A DNA stretch of 64,000 nt from Roseibium marinum (GTDB lineage: Bacteria > Pseudomonadota > Alphaproteobacteria > Rhizobiales > Stappiaceae). The stretch covers positions 62,001-126,000 of the forward strand of contig NZ_PPCN01000004.1 of the NCBI RefSeq assembly GCF_002906165.1, read 5' to 3'. The notes beneath the pieces are model-generated. The model was given only the letters and a program-made list of their open reading frames with translations, was not told the DNA's origin and ran no database searches. Positions 34,368 through 42,882 of the stretch are shown piece by piece; within the stretch, counting starts at the first letter, position 1, and every line of letters begins with the position of its first letter. The translations under genes and the position numbers were made by a program.

Positions 34368-35192
34368 TTACCCGGTTGCCTTGACCCCGGTTGCCCCGCC
34401 TCCGGTTGCCCCGCCTCCGGTTGCCTTGACCTTGGTCTCTTCCGACTCCGGAATTTCTCCGGTTTCTTCCATCGAACGCACCAGGGCATCGTATTTCGGA
34501 TGCACAGTACCGCAAACACGGTCCCAGAACGAAAAGAAGTTTCCGTAATTATAGTGGAACTGGGAATGATGCAGATCATGGAAGGTCGTGCAAATCAGCG
34601 GCGAGGGAAAGCGCGAGGATCTGGACGCGAAATATTCGAAGCCGGAATGGCCCACCATTCCGGAGATCTGATCGAACAGGCGCAGCGCGAAAACGCTGAG
34701 CGCCGGAACGGGCAGAAAGAACCAGACCAGAAAATAGAAGAAATGCTCGATCAATGTATCGACCGTGGTCGAGCTGTCGTTGCTCCACACTGTCGGCGCG
34801 ATGGACCGGTGGTGCGGCACATGGAACCTGTAGAGCGCCGGCAGATGCAGGATCCGGTGGCCCCAGTAGAACCAGGCATCGAAGAGCACGAAACACACGG
34901 CGAACATCAGTGGAAACGACCACCAGGACAATGCGAGCGGTTCAAACAGCGTCCAGCCCTGCGTCTGCGCGAAATATCCGCTGGACAGCAGCAGCGAAGA
35001 GGTCGCCAGCGCCTTCATCGAGGCGCGGATTTCCTCCGCCTGCCGCTTCAGTCCGTCGCGATGCTTCTGGATGCGCCGCTCCGGATGGCGCGAGTTGATC
35101 GCGAGCAAGGTGATGCCGGTGACGAAATAAACCCACACCATCGCCAGATAGGTCAGCGCGAACACGGTGAGATAATCGACCAGAAGTCCCAT
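34368..35192 (-). CDS. Fatty acid hydroxylase/sterol desaturase superfamily protein (second of three, repeat-tailed)
   Basis: A 274-residue paralogue with histidine boxes YWGHRILH, YRFHVPHH and FHDLHH. Its ATG overlaps the stop of the first paralogue by one base (TGATG); the TTG one codon earlier is less likely. The last ~20 residues are encoded by four 15-bp tandem repeats and read as alternating VKATG and GGATG pentapeptides, absent from the other two copies and therefore a recent low-complexity extension. It is second in a three-gene operon. Confidence 0.87.
   Translation of the reverse strand: MGLLVDYLTVFALTYLAMVWVYFVTGITLLAINSRHPERRIQKHRDGLKRQAEEIRASMKALATSSLLLSSGYFAQTQGWTLFEPLALSWWSFPLMFAVCFVLFDAWFYWGHRILHLPALYRFHVPHHRSIAPTVWSNDSSTTVDTLIEHFFYFLVWFFLPVPALSVFALRLFDQISGMVGHSGFEYFASRSSRFPSPLICTTFHDLHHSQFHYNYGNFFSFWDRVCGTVHPKYDALVRSMEETGEIPESEETKVKATGGGATGGGATGVKATG
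34372..34431. repeat. Four 15-bp coding tandem repeats
   Basis: The units are CCGGTTGCCTTGACC, CCGGTTGCCCCGCCT twice, then CCGGTTGCCTTGACC again. All are in frame, so unit number changes protein length by five residues without frameshift. The stop codon (34368-34370) follows immediately. Copy number is likely to vary between strains. Confidence 0.9.
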
Positions 35193-35971
35193 CAAGCCTG
35201 GTCCTGCTTGCCGGAATAGAGCGCCTCGAAGCCTTCCACCTTGTTGTCATAGGTCGGGTGGATCGTGCCGCAGAACCGGTCCCAGAAGGAAAAGTAGTTG
35301 GCGTAATTATAGACGAAATACTGATGATGCTGGTCATGATAGAGCGTGCACAGCAGCGGCCAGGGCTTGCGGGCCGACGGGCTGGCGAAATGCTCGTAGC
35401 CGCAATGGCCGATGGCGGCCGAAACCTGATCGAACAGTCGGTGGCCCAAAAAAACCAGCGGCGGGATCGGGACCACGAAGAGCACCAGTGCATAATAGGA
35501 GTGCGCGAACAGCGTGTCGACGCTGGACCCGGCGTCGTTCGACCATACGGTCGGCGTGATCGTCATGTGATGCGGCTTGTGAAACCGGTAGAACAGTTTT
35601 GTGTGCAGGATCCTGTGGCCCCAGTAGAACCATGTGTCGTGCAGCGCGAGGGACAGCACGAAAAAGACCGGCACGGACCACCAGCTCAGCATCACGGGTG
35701 CAAAAAGCGTCCAGCCGCGCATCTGCGCGTAAAGACCGATCGACAGGCAGCAACTGGTGATGGCCAGCTGCTTCATCGAGGACCGGATATCGCGCAGTGC
35801 GTCGTGGGTCGGCTCCCGCTTCTGGATCTTCCGGTCCGGATGGCGCCTGTTTAGCGCGGTCATCGACAGGCCCGTCGTGAACAGCACGATGAGACTCGCG
35901 GAATAAAGCCCGGCGAACATCGCCAGGAAAGCTCCCGGCCCGGTACCTGTGTAGTCAGTCAGAAATTCCAT
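35192..35971 (-). CDS. Fatty acid hydroxylase/sterol desaturase superfamily protein (first of three)
   Basis: A 259-residue membrane di-iron oxygenase, first of the tandem trio. Histidine boxes are YWGHRILH, YRFHKPHH and YHDQHH; hydrophobic helices surround them. A TAAGGG ribosome binding site lies before the ATG. An approximately 110-bp gap separates it from the patatin-related gene upstream on the same strand, so the lipase and three hydroxylases may form one lipid-modifying operon. Confidence 0.87.
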   Translation of the reverse strand: MEFLTDYTGTGPGAFLAMFAGLYSASLIVLFTTGLSMTALNRRHPDRKIQKREPTHDALRDIRSSMKQLAITSCCLSIGLYAQMRGWTLFAPVMLSWWSVPVFFVLSLALHDTWFYWGHRILHTKLFYRFHKPHHMTITPTVWSNDAGSSVDTLFAHSYYALVLFVVPIPPLVFLGHRLFDQVSAAIGHCGYEHFASPSARKPWPLLCTLYHDQHHQYFVYNYANYFSFWDRFCGTIHPTYDNKVEGFEALYSGKQDQA

Positions 35972-36080
35972 GAACCCTTACATTCCGCTCGCGGGACAAT
36001 AGCCATGCCATACCAGAGTGCGTAGCGAAACAGCCGCCGCGCCGTCAAGGAGACACTTGCCGGTTTTCGGCAATAACAGT

Positions 36081-38474
36081 CTATACGTCTTCCTTCACAT
36101 GGGCAAAATCGGGGTAAACCGACCGGACGAGATCATCTACTCTGGCTATTTCCTCCGGTATTTCAATGAGTTTGTCCCGCTCTTCCTCCAGGATCGCCAG
36201 GAAAATCCGGGCGCGGGCCTGATTGACCTGCATCTGCGGCAAAGTGCCCTTGCCCGCCGCCGACAGAATGATGCTGACCAGCCTGTCGGCGGCATTGAGC
36301 CGTCCCCACAGGTAATCATGCTCCCGCCAGCCGCGATTGAAAAACGCGCCGAAGGAATTCAGCGACTTTCCCTTGAGGTCGAAATTTTCCGTATGCAGGC
36401 TTTCGGCATCCCGGGGACTGATCCTGTCGACGAGGATTTCCGTCACCTCCGAAAAGTCGTTCCGCTGCAGCACCGGGAATGTGATCAGATCGTAAAACCC
36501 GAACCCGATATAGGATCGCATCAGCGACGCGTGCCGGTCCTTGTCCAAAAGGCCCCGCGCGGTTTCCGCGAAAAGCTCGTCCTGCAGCCGGTCGAGATCC
36601 GCCAGACCCATCATTGAGGACATGCATTTAAGCAGCGGGACCACCTGGTCGCCGGCGGACTCGGCCCCCGCCGCGAGGTCCTTCACAAATCGCTCGGCAT
36701 GATCCCTGCACCGGCTGCCGAAAAACGGCTCCGTCCAGCGCCAGCTCAAATGATCGATCTGATCGTAAAGCAGGCCCTTCATGTGATCGAGGACATCGGT
36801 GTTCGGTGGCGGAAGCCCGGATCCTGGATCGAATTGGTAAAATCCGTTCAGCTTGCGGATCGCGAAGCGCAAACGCCGAATGCGATAATCGACATCCAGC
36901 CCGCGCAGCAGCGCAACAACATGCGGGTCGTTTCGCCCCAACAAATCCTTGCTCTCCACCGTCAGCGTGGAGAAGTACCGCGCCAATTGCGCCAGAACGG
37001 GCTCTTCCAGTTTGCGGGCATCCCTGACACCGCTCAAGCGGGTCGTCAGCCCCGCGAGACGCTCTCCAAGGGCATGCAGCTTCAGCGACTGGTAGTTCAG
37101 AAAGGCGAAACCGGCCTGCCGGAAGGCTGCGTCGGTCGCGTCCTTGCGGCATTTGGCAAGGATTTCCGGAGTAACGGTCCTGCGTTTGGGCAACAGACCC
37201 TTCACCGCCTGTTCGACCATCGGTCCCGCCGCGTCGATCAACTGTGCCAGCCAACGGCTGCGCCGGTTGTTCTGCTCCAGTTCCTTCAGATCGTCGCCGA
37301 TCGGCTCGTTGCGCGGGATATGCGCCAGCGACGCGAGGATGACCCTGAAGAAACCGGGCAGTTCGACATGCCGGCCATCGGCCTCAACCGGTTCGACAGG
37401 CGCCGGATCGATGTAGATCACCCGCCGGGCGACTTCCTTTGTCGCCGGCCGGTCCTGAATGACCTTGATGACAGGCGCGAACGGCTTGTTCATCACGACA
37501 CTGCCATCGACAAAGCAATGCCTGCCAATCGCCTCCGGCGTCAGGTTCAGTCCACGCTTCAGGAAGGCCTCCCGATGGGGCCAGGCCAGATGCTGCCTGG
37601 CAAGGACCCGCTCCATCTCGGCAATCGTGGCGGGAGGAAAGGCCCCGGGAAAAGAAGACGTCGCCCGGGCGGCAAAGACCAGCTCGGGAATATTTTCCGC
37701 GGCGAACTGGCTGTCGACGACCCCCGGTGCACGGTGCACCGCGTGGAAATTCAAAATGCGGCGATGATCCCATTCCTCGACATAATCCGGATCGTCGAGA
37801 TGAATGCGCCGCTTGATGCCGTTGTAGTCCGTGATGGTCACGAACAGGTCCAGCGTCTGTCCGCGCGGAATGAGCGTCCGGCCCGGTTCCGCGGTTTCTT
37901 CCATCTGCTTGCAGGCATCGAGCATCCAGCCGATAAACCTGTCGCCGGAAAACGGCGGCGAGAACCATCTCGCCTGCATGAAACGGCGCAGTTTCTCGCG
38001 GGTTTCCGTACTTTCGATCTGCTTGTTCAGCCGGGAGGAAATCAGCCGGTCAAGCACCGGTGAAACAGAAATCTTGAGATAGCGCGAAATCCCCGATTGC
38101 GGCCGTGCCAGACGCGTGACATCGGCGTTCTCCAGCCACAGCCGGCTGTGGCTGTCGAGAGGCAGATCGTGGGCGATCGCCCTGGCCAGCATGATACCGT
38201 TGACCCCACCCGCGGACGCTCCGGCGATCGCATCGACCACAACCCGGACATCCGCGACCGGGGACAGGATATCGAGCAGTTCCTTGTAGGCGCTCTGGAC
38301 GGGTGGCAGATCCCGCTCCGCGGCGCCCTCGCCCGCTCCGCCGGCCTTGCGGTCCAGACGGAATCCCGAGGCGCGGACCAGGTTCAACATTTCGCGGCTC
38401 ACGCCATGCATGTAGATGGCGAGCGAAACCCCGCCGTAGAAGACAAGCCCCAGTCTGAGTTCGATTTCCTTCAT
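36081..38474 (-). CDS. Patatin-related phospholipase (DUF3376-type)
   Basis: A 797-residue protein whose first 330 residues are a patatin-like acyl hydrolase domain: glycine-rich oxyanion loop FYGGVSLAIYMHG (12-24), nucleophile S87 in AGASAGGVNG, and catalytic Asp in FVDGSVVMNKP. The remaining ~450 residues are mainly helical and unassigned, as in the patatin-related DUF3376 family. It is likely to hydrolyse phospholipid or another acyl ester at the membrane; no signal peptide is evident. The ATG at 38474 places the oxyanion loop at the usual distance; a longer frame to 38591 lacks a ribosome binding site. Confidence 0.85.
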   Translation of the reverse strand: MKEIELRLGLVFYGGVSLAIYMHGVSREMLNLVRASGFRLDRKAGGAGEGAAERDLPPVQSAYKELLDILSPVADVRVVVDAIAGASAGGVNGIMLARAIAHDLPLDSHSRLWLENADVTRLARPQSGISRYLKISVSPVLDRLISSRLNKQIESTETREKLRRFMQARWFSPPFSGDRFIGWMLDACKQMEETAEPGRTLIPRGQTLDLFVTITDYNGIKRRIHLDDPDYVEEWDHRRILNFHAVHRAPGVVDSQFAAENIPELVFAARATSSFPGAFPPATIAEMERVLARQHLAWPHREAFLKRGLNLTPEAIGRHCFVDGSVVMNKPFAPVIKVIQDRPATKEVARRVIYIDPAPVEPVEADGRHVELPGFFRVILASLAHIPRNEPIGDDLKELEQNNRRSRWLAQLIDAAGPMVEQAVKGLLPKRRTVTPEILAKCRKDATDAAFRQAGFAFLNYQSLKLHALGERLAGLTTRLSGVRDARKLEEPVLAQLARYFSTLTVESKDLLGRNDPHVVALLRGLDVDYRIRRLRFAIRKLNGFYQFDPGSGLPPPNTDVLDHMKGLLYDQIDHLSWRWTEPFFGSRCRDHAERFVKDLAAGAESAGDQVVPLLKCMSSMMGLADLDRLQDELFAETARGLLDKDRHASLMRSYIGFGFYDLITFPVLQRNDFSEVTEILVDRISPRDAESLHTENFDLKGKSLNSFGAFFNRGWREHDYLWGRLNAADRLVSIILSAAGKGTLPQMQVNQARARIFLAILEEERDKLIEIPEEIARVDDLVRSVYPDFAHVKEDV

Positions 38475-38925
38475 GAAGCCGCCGAAATGGTCACTGACCT
38501 TCTTGCAATCCCAGCCATCGTCAACGCGGACCCGCCCGACCGCTTTTCGAGACTGTTCGGCAAGGACCGTGTCGCGGGCGATGTGGATCATCGGTCAAGA
38601 CGTGCGACGCGGCGGAACAGTCTCGAAATGCGGTCTTCAACGGGTCCGTATTAACTATCCTTGGTATAACCTGAATCCGCATAAGAAATGGTTACGGTTC
38701 CAGGTCGGGCGGACAGGCTGCCGCGATGTCCTGCCGCCAGACACCGCCTCAAGATCATGGGCTCAAATAACGAGCGTGAAATGGCGTCGGAAATGGACAC
38801 AAAAGAATACATTTTTCCCCTCATGACGCGGGAATGTTACGGTAAGATAAATTATGTAGCTAACAGTGATTCTTGAGGAATAGCTGCGGACGAGATGTGC
38901 CGCGACTACGGTATTGCGAATTGAA
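38475..38925. other. Divergent intergenic region between patatin and cyclase genes
   Basis: A 451-bp spacer with no convincing gene. It is AT-richer toward the cyclase (38800-38880), with elements such as TTGGTATAAC near 38660 that resemble a -10 region. A short frame at 38688-38876 has no homology or ribosome binding site. It should hold the promoters of both genes. Confidence 0.5.
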
Positions 38926-39942
38926 ATGGCAAAGAGTTTGAAAAAAAAGACGCCTGCGCCCGTTTCGGAAGGCACCGCCGATCTGGAGCTGGCTTTGCGC
39001 GCGCAGCAGGAAGAAAACAAATATCTGCTTTCCGAACTGGAAGACCTGCGCGTCCTGTATGAAGCGACCATTGAACACGGCGAAGCCGTTGAGGACCAGT
39101 TGGCGGATCAGTCGACCCGCATGGAAGACCTGTCCAAGCAGCTGGCAAAGTATCTCTCGCCGCAGGTCTACAAGTCGATTTTCGAGGGCAGCCAGGAAGT
39201 CACGATCACCTCGACACGCAAGAAACTGACCGTCTTCTTTTCCGATATCGCCGGGTTCACGGAAACCGCGGAACGGCTTGAGTCCGAGGAACTGACGTCC
39301 ATCCTCAACCAGTATCTGACCGAAATGTCGAAGATCGCTCTCAAATACGGCGCCACGATCGACAAATATGTCGGCGATGCCATTCTGATTTTCTTCGGCG
39401 ATCCGGAAACCCAGGGTGTCATGGAAGATGCCGTGGCCTGCGTCAGGATGGCGATTGAAATGCAGGACCGGATGGCGGAACTCCAGGACGTGTGGCGCGA
39501 AGCGGGGATCTCCAAGCCGCTGAAATGCCGGATGGGAATTCACACGGACTACTGCACCGTTGGAAATTTTGGCAGCAACGACCGGCTGGACTACACCATT
39601 ATCGGCCGGGGCGTGAACACGGCGTCCCGCCTGGAGAACCTGGCGGCACCCGGATCGATCCTGATCTCCTTTGAAACCTTTTCGCAGGTGAAGGACCAGA
39701 TTCAGTGCATCGACACCGGCGAAGTGACCGTGAAGGGCATCGCCTATCCGGTCGCGACATATGAAGTCATCGGCTTGCGGACCGATACCGCTGACGGGCC
39801 GGATCTGGACCTGGCGGTGGTTTCGCGGCAGTTGAACCAACTCGCTCTCCACCTGCCCGGTTCTGTGAGCTCACAAGAACGCGAACAACTTGCCGCTTCC
39901 CTCAGGAACGCGCTGGACCGGCTCACCACGACGCAGTCCTGA
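38926..39942 (+). CDS. Class IIIb adenylate cyclase with N-terminal coiled coil
   Basis: A 338-residue soluble cyclase. Residues 20-75 form a charged, heptad-like coiled coil, then a class III catalytic domain. Metal-binding aspartates are D107 (FFSDIAGFT) and D151 (KYVGDAIL); the purine-specifying pair is K147 and T224 (LDYTIIG), the combination of class IIIb enzymes, which are usually adenylyl cyclases and often bicarbonate-responsive. Transition-state N231 and R235 (GVNTASRLE) are present, so it should be active and make cAMP. It is divergent from the patatin-like gene. Confidence 0.88.
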   Translation: MAKSLKKKTPAPVSEGTADLELALRAQQEENKYLLSELEDLRVLYEATIEHGEAVEDQLADQSTRMEDLSKQLAKYLSPQVYKSIFEGSQEVTITSTRKKLTVFFSDIAGFTETAERLESEELTSILNQYLTEMSKIALKYGATIDKYVGDAILIFFGDPETQGVMEDAVACVRMAIEMQDRMAELQDVWREAGISKPLKCRMGIHTDYCTVGNFGSNDRLDYTIIGRGVNTASRLENLAAPGSILISFETFSQVKDQIQCIDTGEVTVKGIAYPVATYEVIGLRTDTADGPDLDLAVVSRQLNQLALHLPGSVSSQEREQLAASLRNALDRLTTTQS

Positions 39943-39972
39943 CGCCGCGCCGCCCTTTGCACTACAAATGCG

Positions 39973-41277
39973 TCAGCCGCGGTCCTTGCGCAATTTGTCC
40001 CAATAGTCCAGACGCTTCCGCAATTCCCTCTCAAAGCCGCGTTGCGGCGGATCGTAGTAAGTCTGCCGCCCCAGTTTCTCGGGAAAGTAATCCTGCCCGG
40101 AGAAGCCTTCCGGCGCGTCATGGTCATATTGATAGCCCTCGCCGTAGCCCTCCTGCTTCATGAGCTTCGTCGGTGCATTGAGGATATGCTTGGGCGGCAG
40201 CAGGGAGCCGCTGGTCTTCGCGTCACGCATGGCCGCCTTGTAGGCCATATACGCCCCGTTGGATTTGGGCGCGGTCGCCAGATAGACCACCGATTGCGCC
40301 AGAGCCAGTTCGCCTTCCGGCGACCCGAGCATCTGATAGGCATCCCGGGCGGCGTTCGCCTGGACGAGAGCGTTCGGGTCGGCCAGGCCGATATCCTCGA
40401 CAGCCATGCGGATGAGCCGGCGGGCCAGATACATCGGGTCTTCGCCCCCGTCCAGCATGCGGCAGAACCAGTACAGAGCTGCGTCGGGATCGGAGCCGCG
40501 CACGGATTTGTGCAAGGCGGAAATGAGGTTGTAATGCCCATCCGCGCCCTTGTCGTAGATCGGGGCCCGCCGCTGCACGATCTCTTGCAGGCGGCCCGCA
40601 TCGAAAACCTCGTCTTCCGCCGCCGCCCGCCAGACATCCTCCGCCAGTGTCAGGGCGGACCGGCCGTCTCCGTCCGCCATGCGGATCAGTACCTGCCTGG
40701 CCTCCGCATCCAGCGGCAACTGCTTTTCCTCGGTCTCCTCCGCCCGGCTCAGCAGACTGTCGATCGCTTCCTGGGAAAGCGAATGAAAGGTCATCACGTG
40801 AGAGCGCGACAGGAGCGCGGCATTCAGTTCGAAGGAGGGATTTTCCGTCGTGGCGCCGACAAGCGTGATCGTGCCGTCTTCCATCACCGGCAGAAAACTG
40901 TCCTGTTGGGCACGGTTGAAGCGATGGATCTCGTCGACGAACAGCAGAGTCGCCCGCCCGCCCATACGCCGGACGCGGGCGCCCTCGAAAACCTTCTTCA
41001 GATCGGCGACACCGGAAAAGATCGCGGACGTCTGCTCGAAGGCCAGGTCGGTCTCGTTGGCCAGCAGCCGGGCGATGGTGGTCTTTCCCGTCCCGGGAGG
41101 TCCCCAGAAGATCAGCGACCCGAGCGTCCGCGTCTTCAGCATCCGCGAGAGCGTTCCCTCCGGACCAAGGAGATGGTCCTGACCGACGACATCGGCAAGC
41201 CGGGTCGGCCGCATCCGGTCGGCGAGCGGTCTTGGACCCGACTGCTGCAGACCGGAGGCTTGGAAAAGATCGCTCAA
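39973..41277 (-). CDS. rarA: Replication-associated recombination protein RarA/MgsA
   Basis: A 434-residue AAA+ clamp-loader-like ATPase acting at stalled replication forks. Walker A is FWGPPGTGKTTIARLLA, Walker B LLFVDEIHRF, sensor 1 ATTENPSFELNAALLSRS; the C-terminal tetramerisation region includes DPDAALYWFCRMLDGGEDPMYLARRLIRM. Translation starts at a TTG at 41277 with an AGGAGG five bases upstream; no better ATG exists. It follows the DegP-like protease gene by 9 bp, so the two are co-transcribed. Confidence 0.95.
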   Translation of the reverse strand: MSDLFQASGLQQSGPRPLADRMRPTRLADVVGQDHLLGPEGTLSRMLKTRTLGSLIFWGPPGTGKTTIARLLANETDLAFEQTSAIFSGVADLKKVFEGARVRRMGGRATLLFVDEIHRFNRAQQDSFLPVMEDGTITLVGATTENPSFELNAALLSRSHVMTFHSLSQEAIDSLLSRAEETEEKQLPLDAEARQVLIRMADGDGRSALTLAEDVWRAAAEDEVFDAGRLQEIVQRRAPIYDKGADGHYNLISALHKSVRGSDPDAALYWFCRMLDGGEDPMYLARRLIRMAVEDIGLADPNALVQANAARDAYQMLGSPEGELALAQSVVYLATAPKSNGAYMAYKAAMRDAKTSGSLLPPKHILNAPTKLMKQEGYGEGYQYDHDAPEGFSGQDYFPEKLGRQTYYDPPQRGFERELRKRLDYWDKLRKDRG

Positions 41278-41286
41278 CCGGTCCTC

Positions 41287-42750
41287 CTATCCGCGCAAGG
41301 TGATCTGCGAGACCTTGCCGTCGCGTTCGATGTCAAGCTGCCAGACGCGCGGCGGAGCTTTCGTGATTGCCTCCAGCATACGCGTCGTTTCAATCTTTTG
41401 CCGGTTCACACCGCGAACGATATCTCCGGGCCGTAGTCCGACCCGGTCGGCGGCGCTGCCCCCTTTGACCTCCGCGATGACGACCCCGTCGAAGACGCCT
41501 CCCTCAAGACCGAGTTCCTCGGCCACCGCCGGAGACAGGTTCATCACGGTCGTTCCCTCGAACGGGGAGTATTCCTTCATTTCGCGGGTATCGCGCGAGG
41601 TCGTCTCGGGCGCGGGTCTCAGGGAAATGGACAGCGTGATCTCCCTGTCGTCACGCAGCACCTGAAATTCCGTCTTCTCGCCGATCATCTTGGTCGCGAA
41701 GCGATAGCCGAAGGAATTCGGGTCGACCACTTCCTTGCCATCGACCGCGATCACCAGATCGCTGACCTTGAGGCCGGCTTCCTGTGCCGGCGAACCTTCG
41801 AAGACCGCCGTCACCAGCACGCCGCGGGGCCTGTCCAGGGAAAGGGCTTCGGCGATCTCGGCATTGACGATCTGAACGGTCGCTCCCAGCCAGGGCCGTT
41901 GCACCTTGCCGCCATGATCTGCCGCCTGCGCCACAAACCGCGCCATATGCGCCGGTATGGCGAAGCCTATGCCGTTGGACCCGCCGGAGCGGGAGAAAAT
42001 TGCCGTGTTGATGCCGACAAGCCCGCCGGCCATGTCCACCAGCGCTCCGCCGGAATTGCCGGGATTGATCGCCGCATCCGTCTGAATGAAGAACTGGAAA
42101 TCCGTTACCCCCACCTGGGTCCTGGCCGTCGCGGAGACGATGCCCTGCGTCACGGTCTGCCCGACGCCGAAGGGATTGCCGATGGCAAGAACGATATCGC
42201 CGACCTCCAGACTGTCGGAATCGGCGAACGCCACATGTTCGAAGGGGCCTTCCCCGCGGATTTTAAGCACCGCCAGGTCGGTGCGCTCGTCCATGAGAAC
42301 GATATCTGCGTCGAACTCGCGCCGGTCGCTCAGGGCCACCCGCACTTCATCCGCGTCCTTGATGACGTGATGGTTGGTGATCACGGTTCCGTCGGCGGAA
42401 ATGATCACCCCCGAGCCAAGAGAGGATTCCACCCTTTGCCGCGGCCGGTCGAAACCGCCACCGGGCTGGCCGAAAAACCGGCGGAAGAAGGGATCGTCGA
42501 AGAAAGGCGAGACCTGCCGGCGCTGCACGACCTTGCGGCTGGCATAGACATTGACGACTGCCGGGGCGACCTTTTTGACGATCGGAGCGAACGACAGCTT
42601 GATCTGCGTTTCATTCTGCGGGACGAGCCGCAGATCGGCCGGTGAGGGCTGCGCGGTCTGTGCGCCCCCCGCAACAGGCCAGAGTGCGAGCAGTCCCGCC
42701 AAAATCACCCGCAGCATATGCCGGGTGTTACCAGAATTCGTCGGGCGCAT
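41287..42750 (-). CDS. degP: DegP/DegQ-family periplasmic serine protease
   Basis: A 487-residue Do-like protease. The signal peptide ends VAGGAQTAQ; the trypsin domain has H128 (TNHHVIKD), D158 (DERTDLAVLK) and S233 (NPGNSGGALV). PDZ1 begins at about residue 285 (RPWLGATVQI) and PDZ2 at about 390, with GLRPGDIVRGVNRQKI. It degrades and refolds damaged envelope proteins. The ATG at 42750 gives a proper signal sequence; the frame extends to 42825 without a good start. Co-transcribed with rarA. Confidence 0.93.
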   Translation of the reverse strand: MRPTNSGNTRHMLRVILAGLLALWPVAGGAQTAQPSPADLRLVPQNETQIKLSFAPIVKKVAPAVVNVYASRKVVQRRQVSPFFDDPFFRRFFGQPGGGFDRPRQRVESSLGSGVIISADGTVITNHHVIKDADEVRVALSDRREFDADIVLMDERTDLAVLKIRGEGPFEHVAFADSDSLEVGDIVLAIGNPFGVGQTVTQGIVSATARTQVGVTDFQFFIQTDAAINPGNSGGALVDMAGGLVGINTAIFSRSGGSNGIGFAIPAHMARFVAQAADHGGKVQRPWLGATVQIVNAEIAEALSLDRPRGVLVTAVFEGSPAQEAGLKVSDLVIAVDGKEVVDPNSFGYRFATKMIGEKTEFQVLRDDREITLSISLRPAPETTSRDTREMKEYSPFEGTTVMNLSPAVAEELGLEGGVFDGVVIAEVKGGSAADRVGLRPGDIVRGVNRQKIETTRMLEAITKAPPRVWQLDIERDGKVSQITLRG

Positions 42751-42832
42751 TGCCGGACCCCTTACCTTCGAATCTATCAAGTTTCCTGCGATACATGGCA
42801 GATAGGGAGGAAAAGAGGCAAACACAAAAGCA

Positions 42833-42860
42833 AAGAGCCGCCGGAAATCCGGCGGCTCTT
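42833..42860 (-). terminator. Intrinsic terminator after the chemoreceptor gene
   Basis: A 13-bp perfect stem AAGAGCCGCCGGA/TCCGGCGGCTCTT with a 2-base loop lies between the MCP stop (42883) and the DegP start. On the minus strand it is followed by TGCTTTTG. The hairpin is almost symmetrical and would also stop plus-strand transcription (TTTTCATTTC). Confidence 0.85.
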
Positions 42861-42882
42861 TTCATTTCAGACATGTTCGCTG

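Noticed and set aside
41899..42645. 248-codon plus-strand frame opposite the DegP-like gene
   Set aside because: Antisense to a protease with an intact catalytic triad; no start signal or domain is seen.
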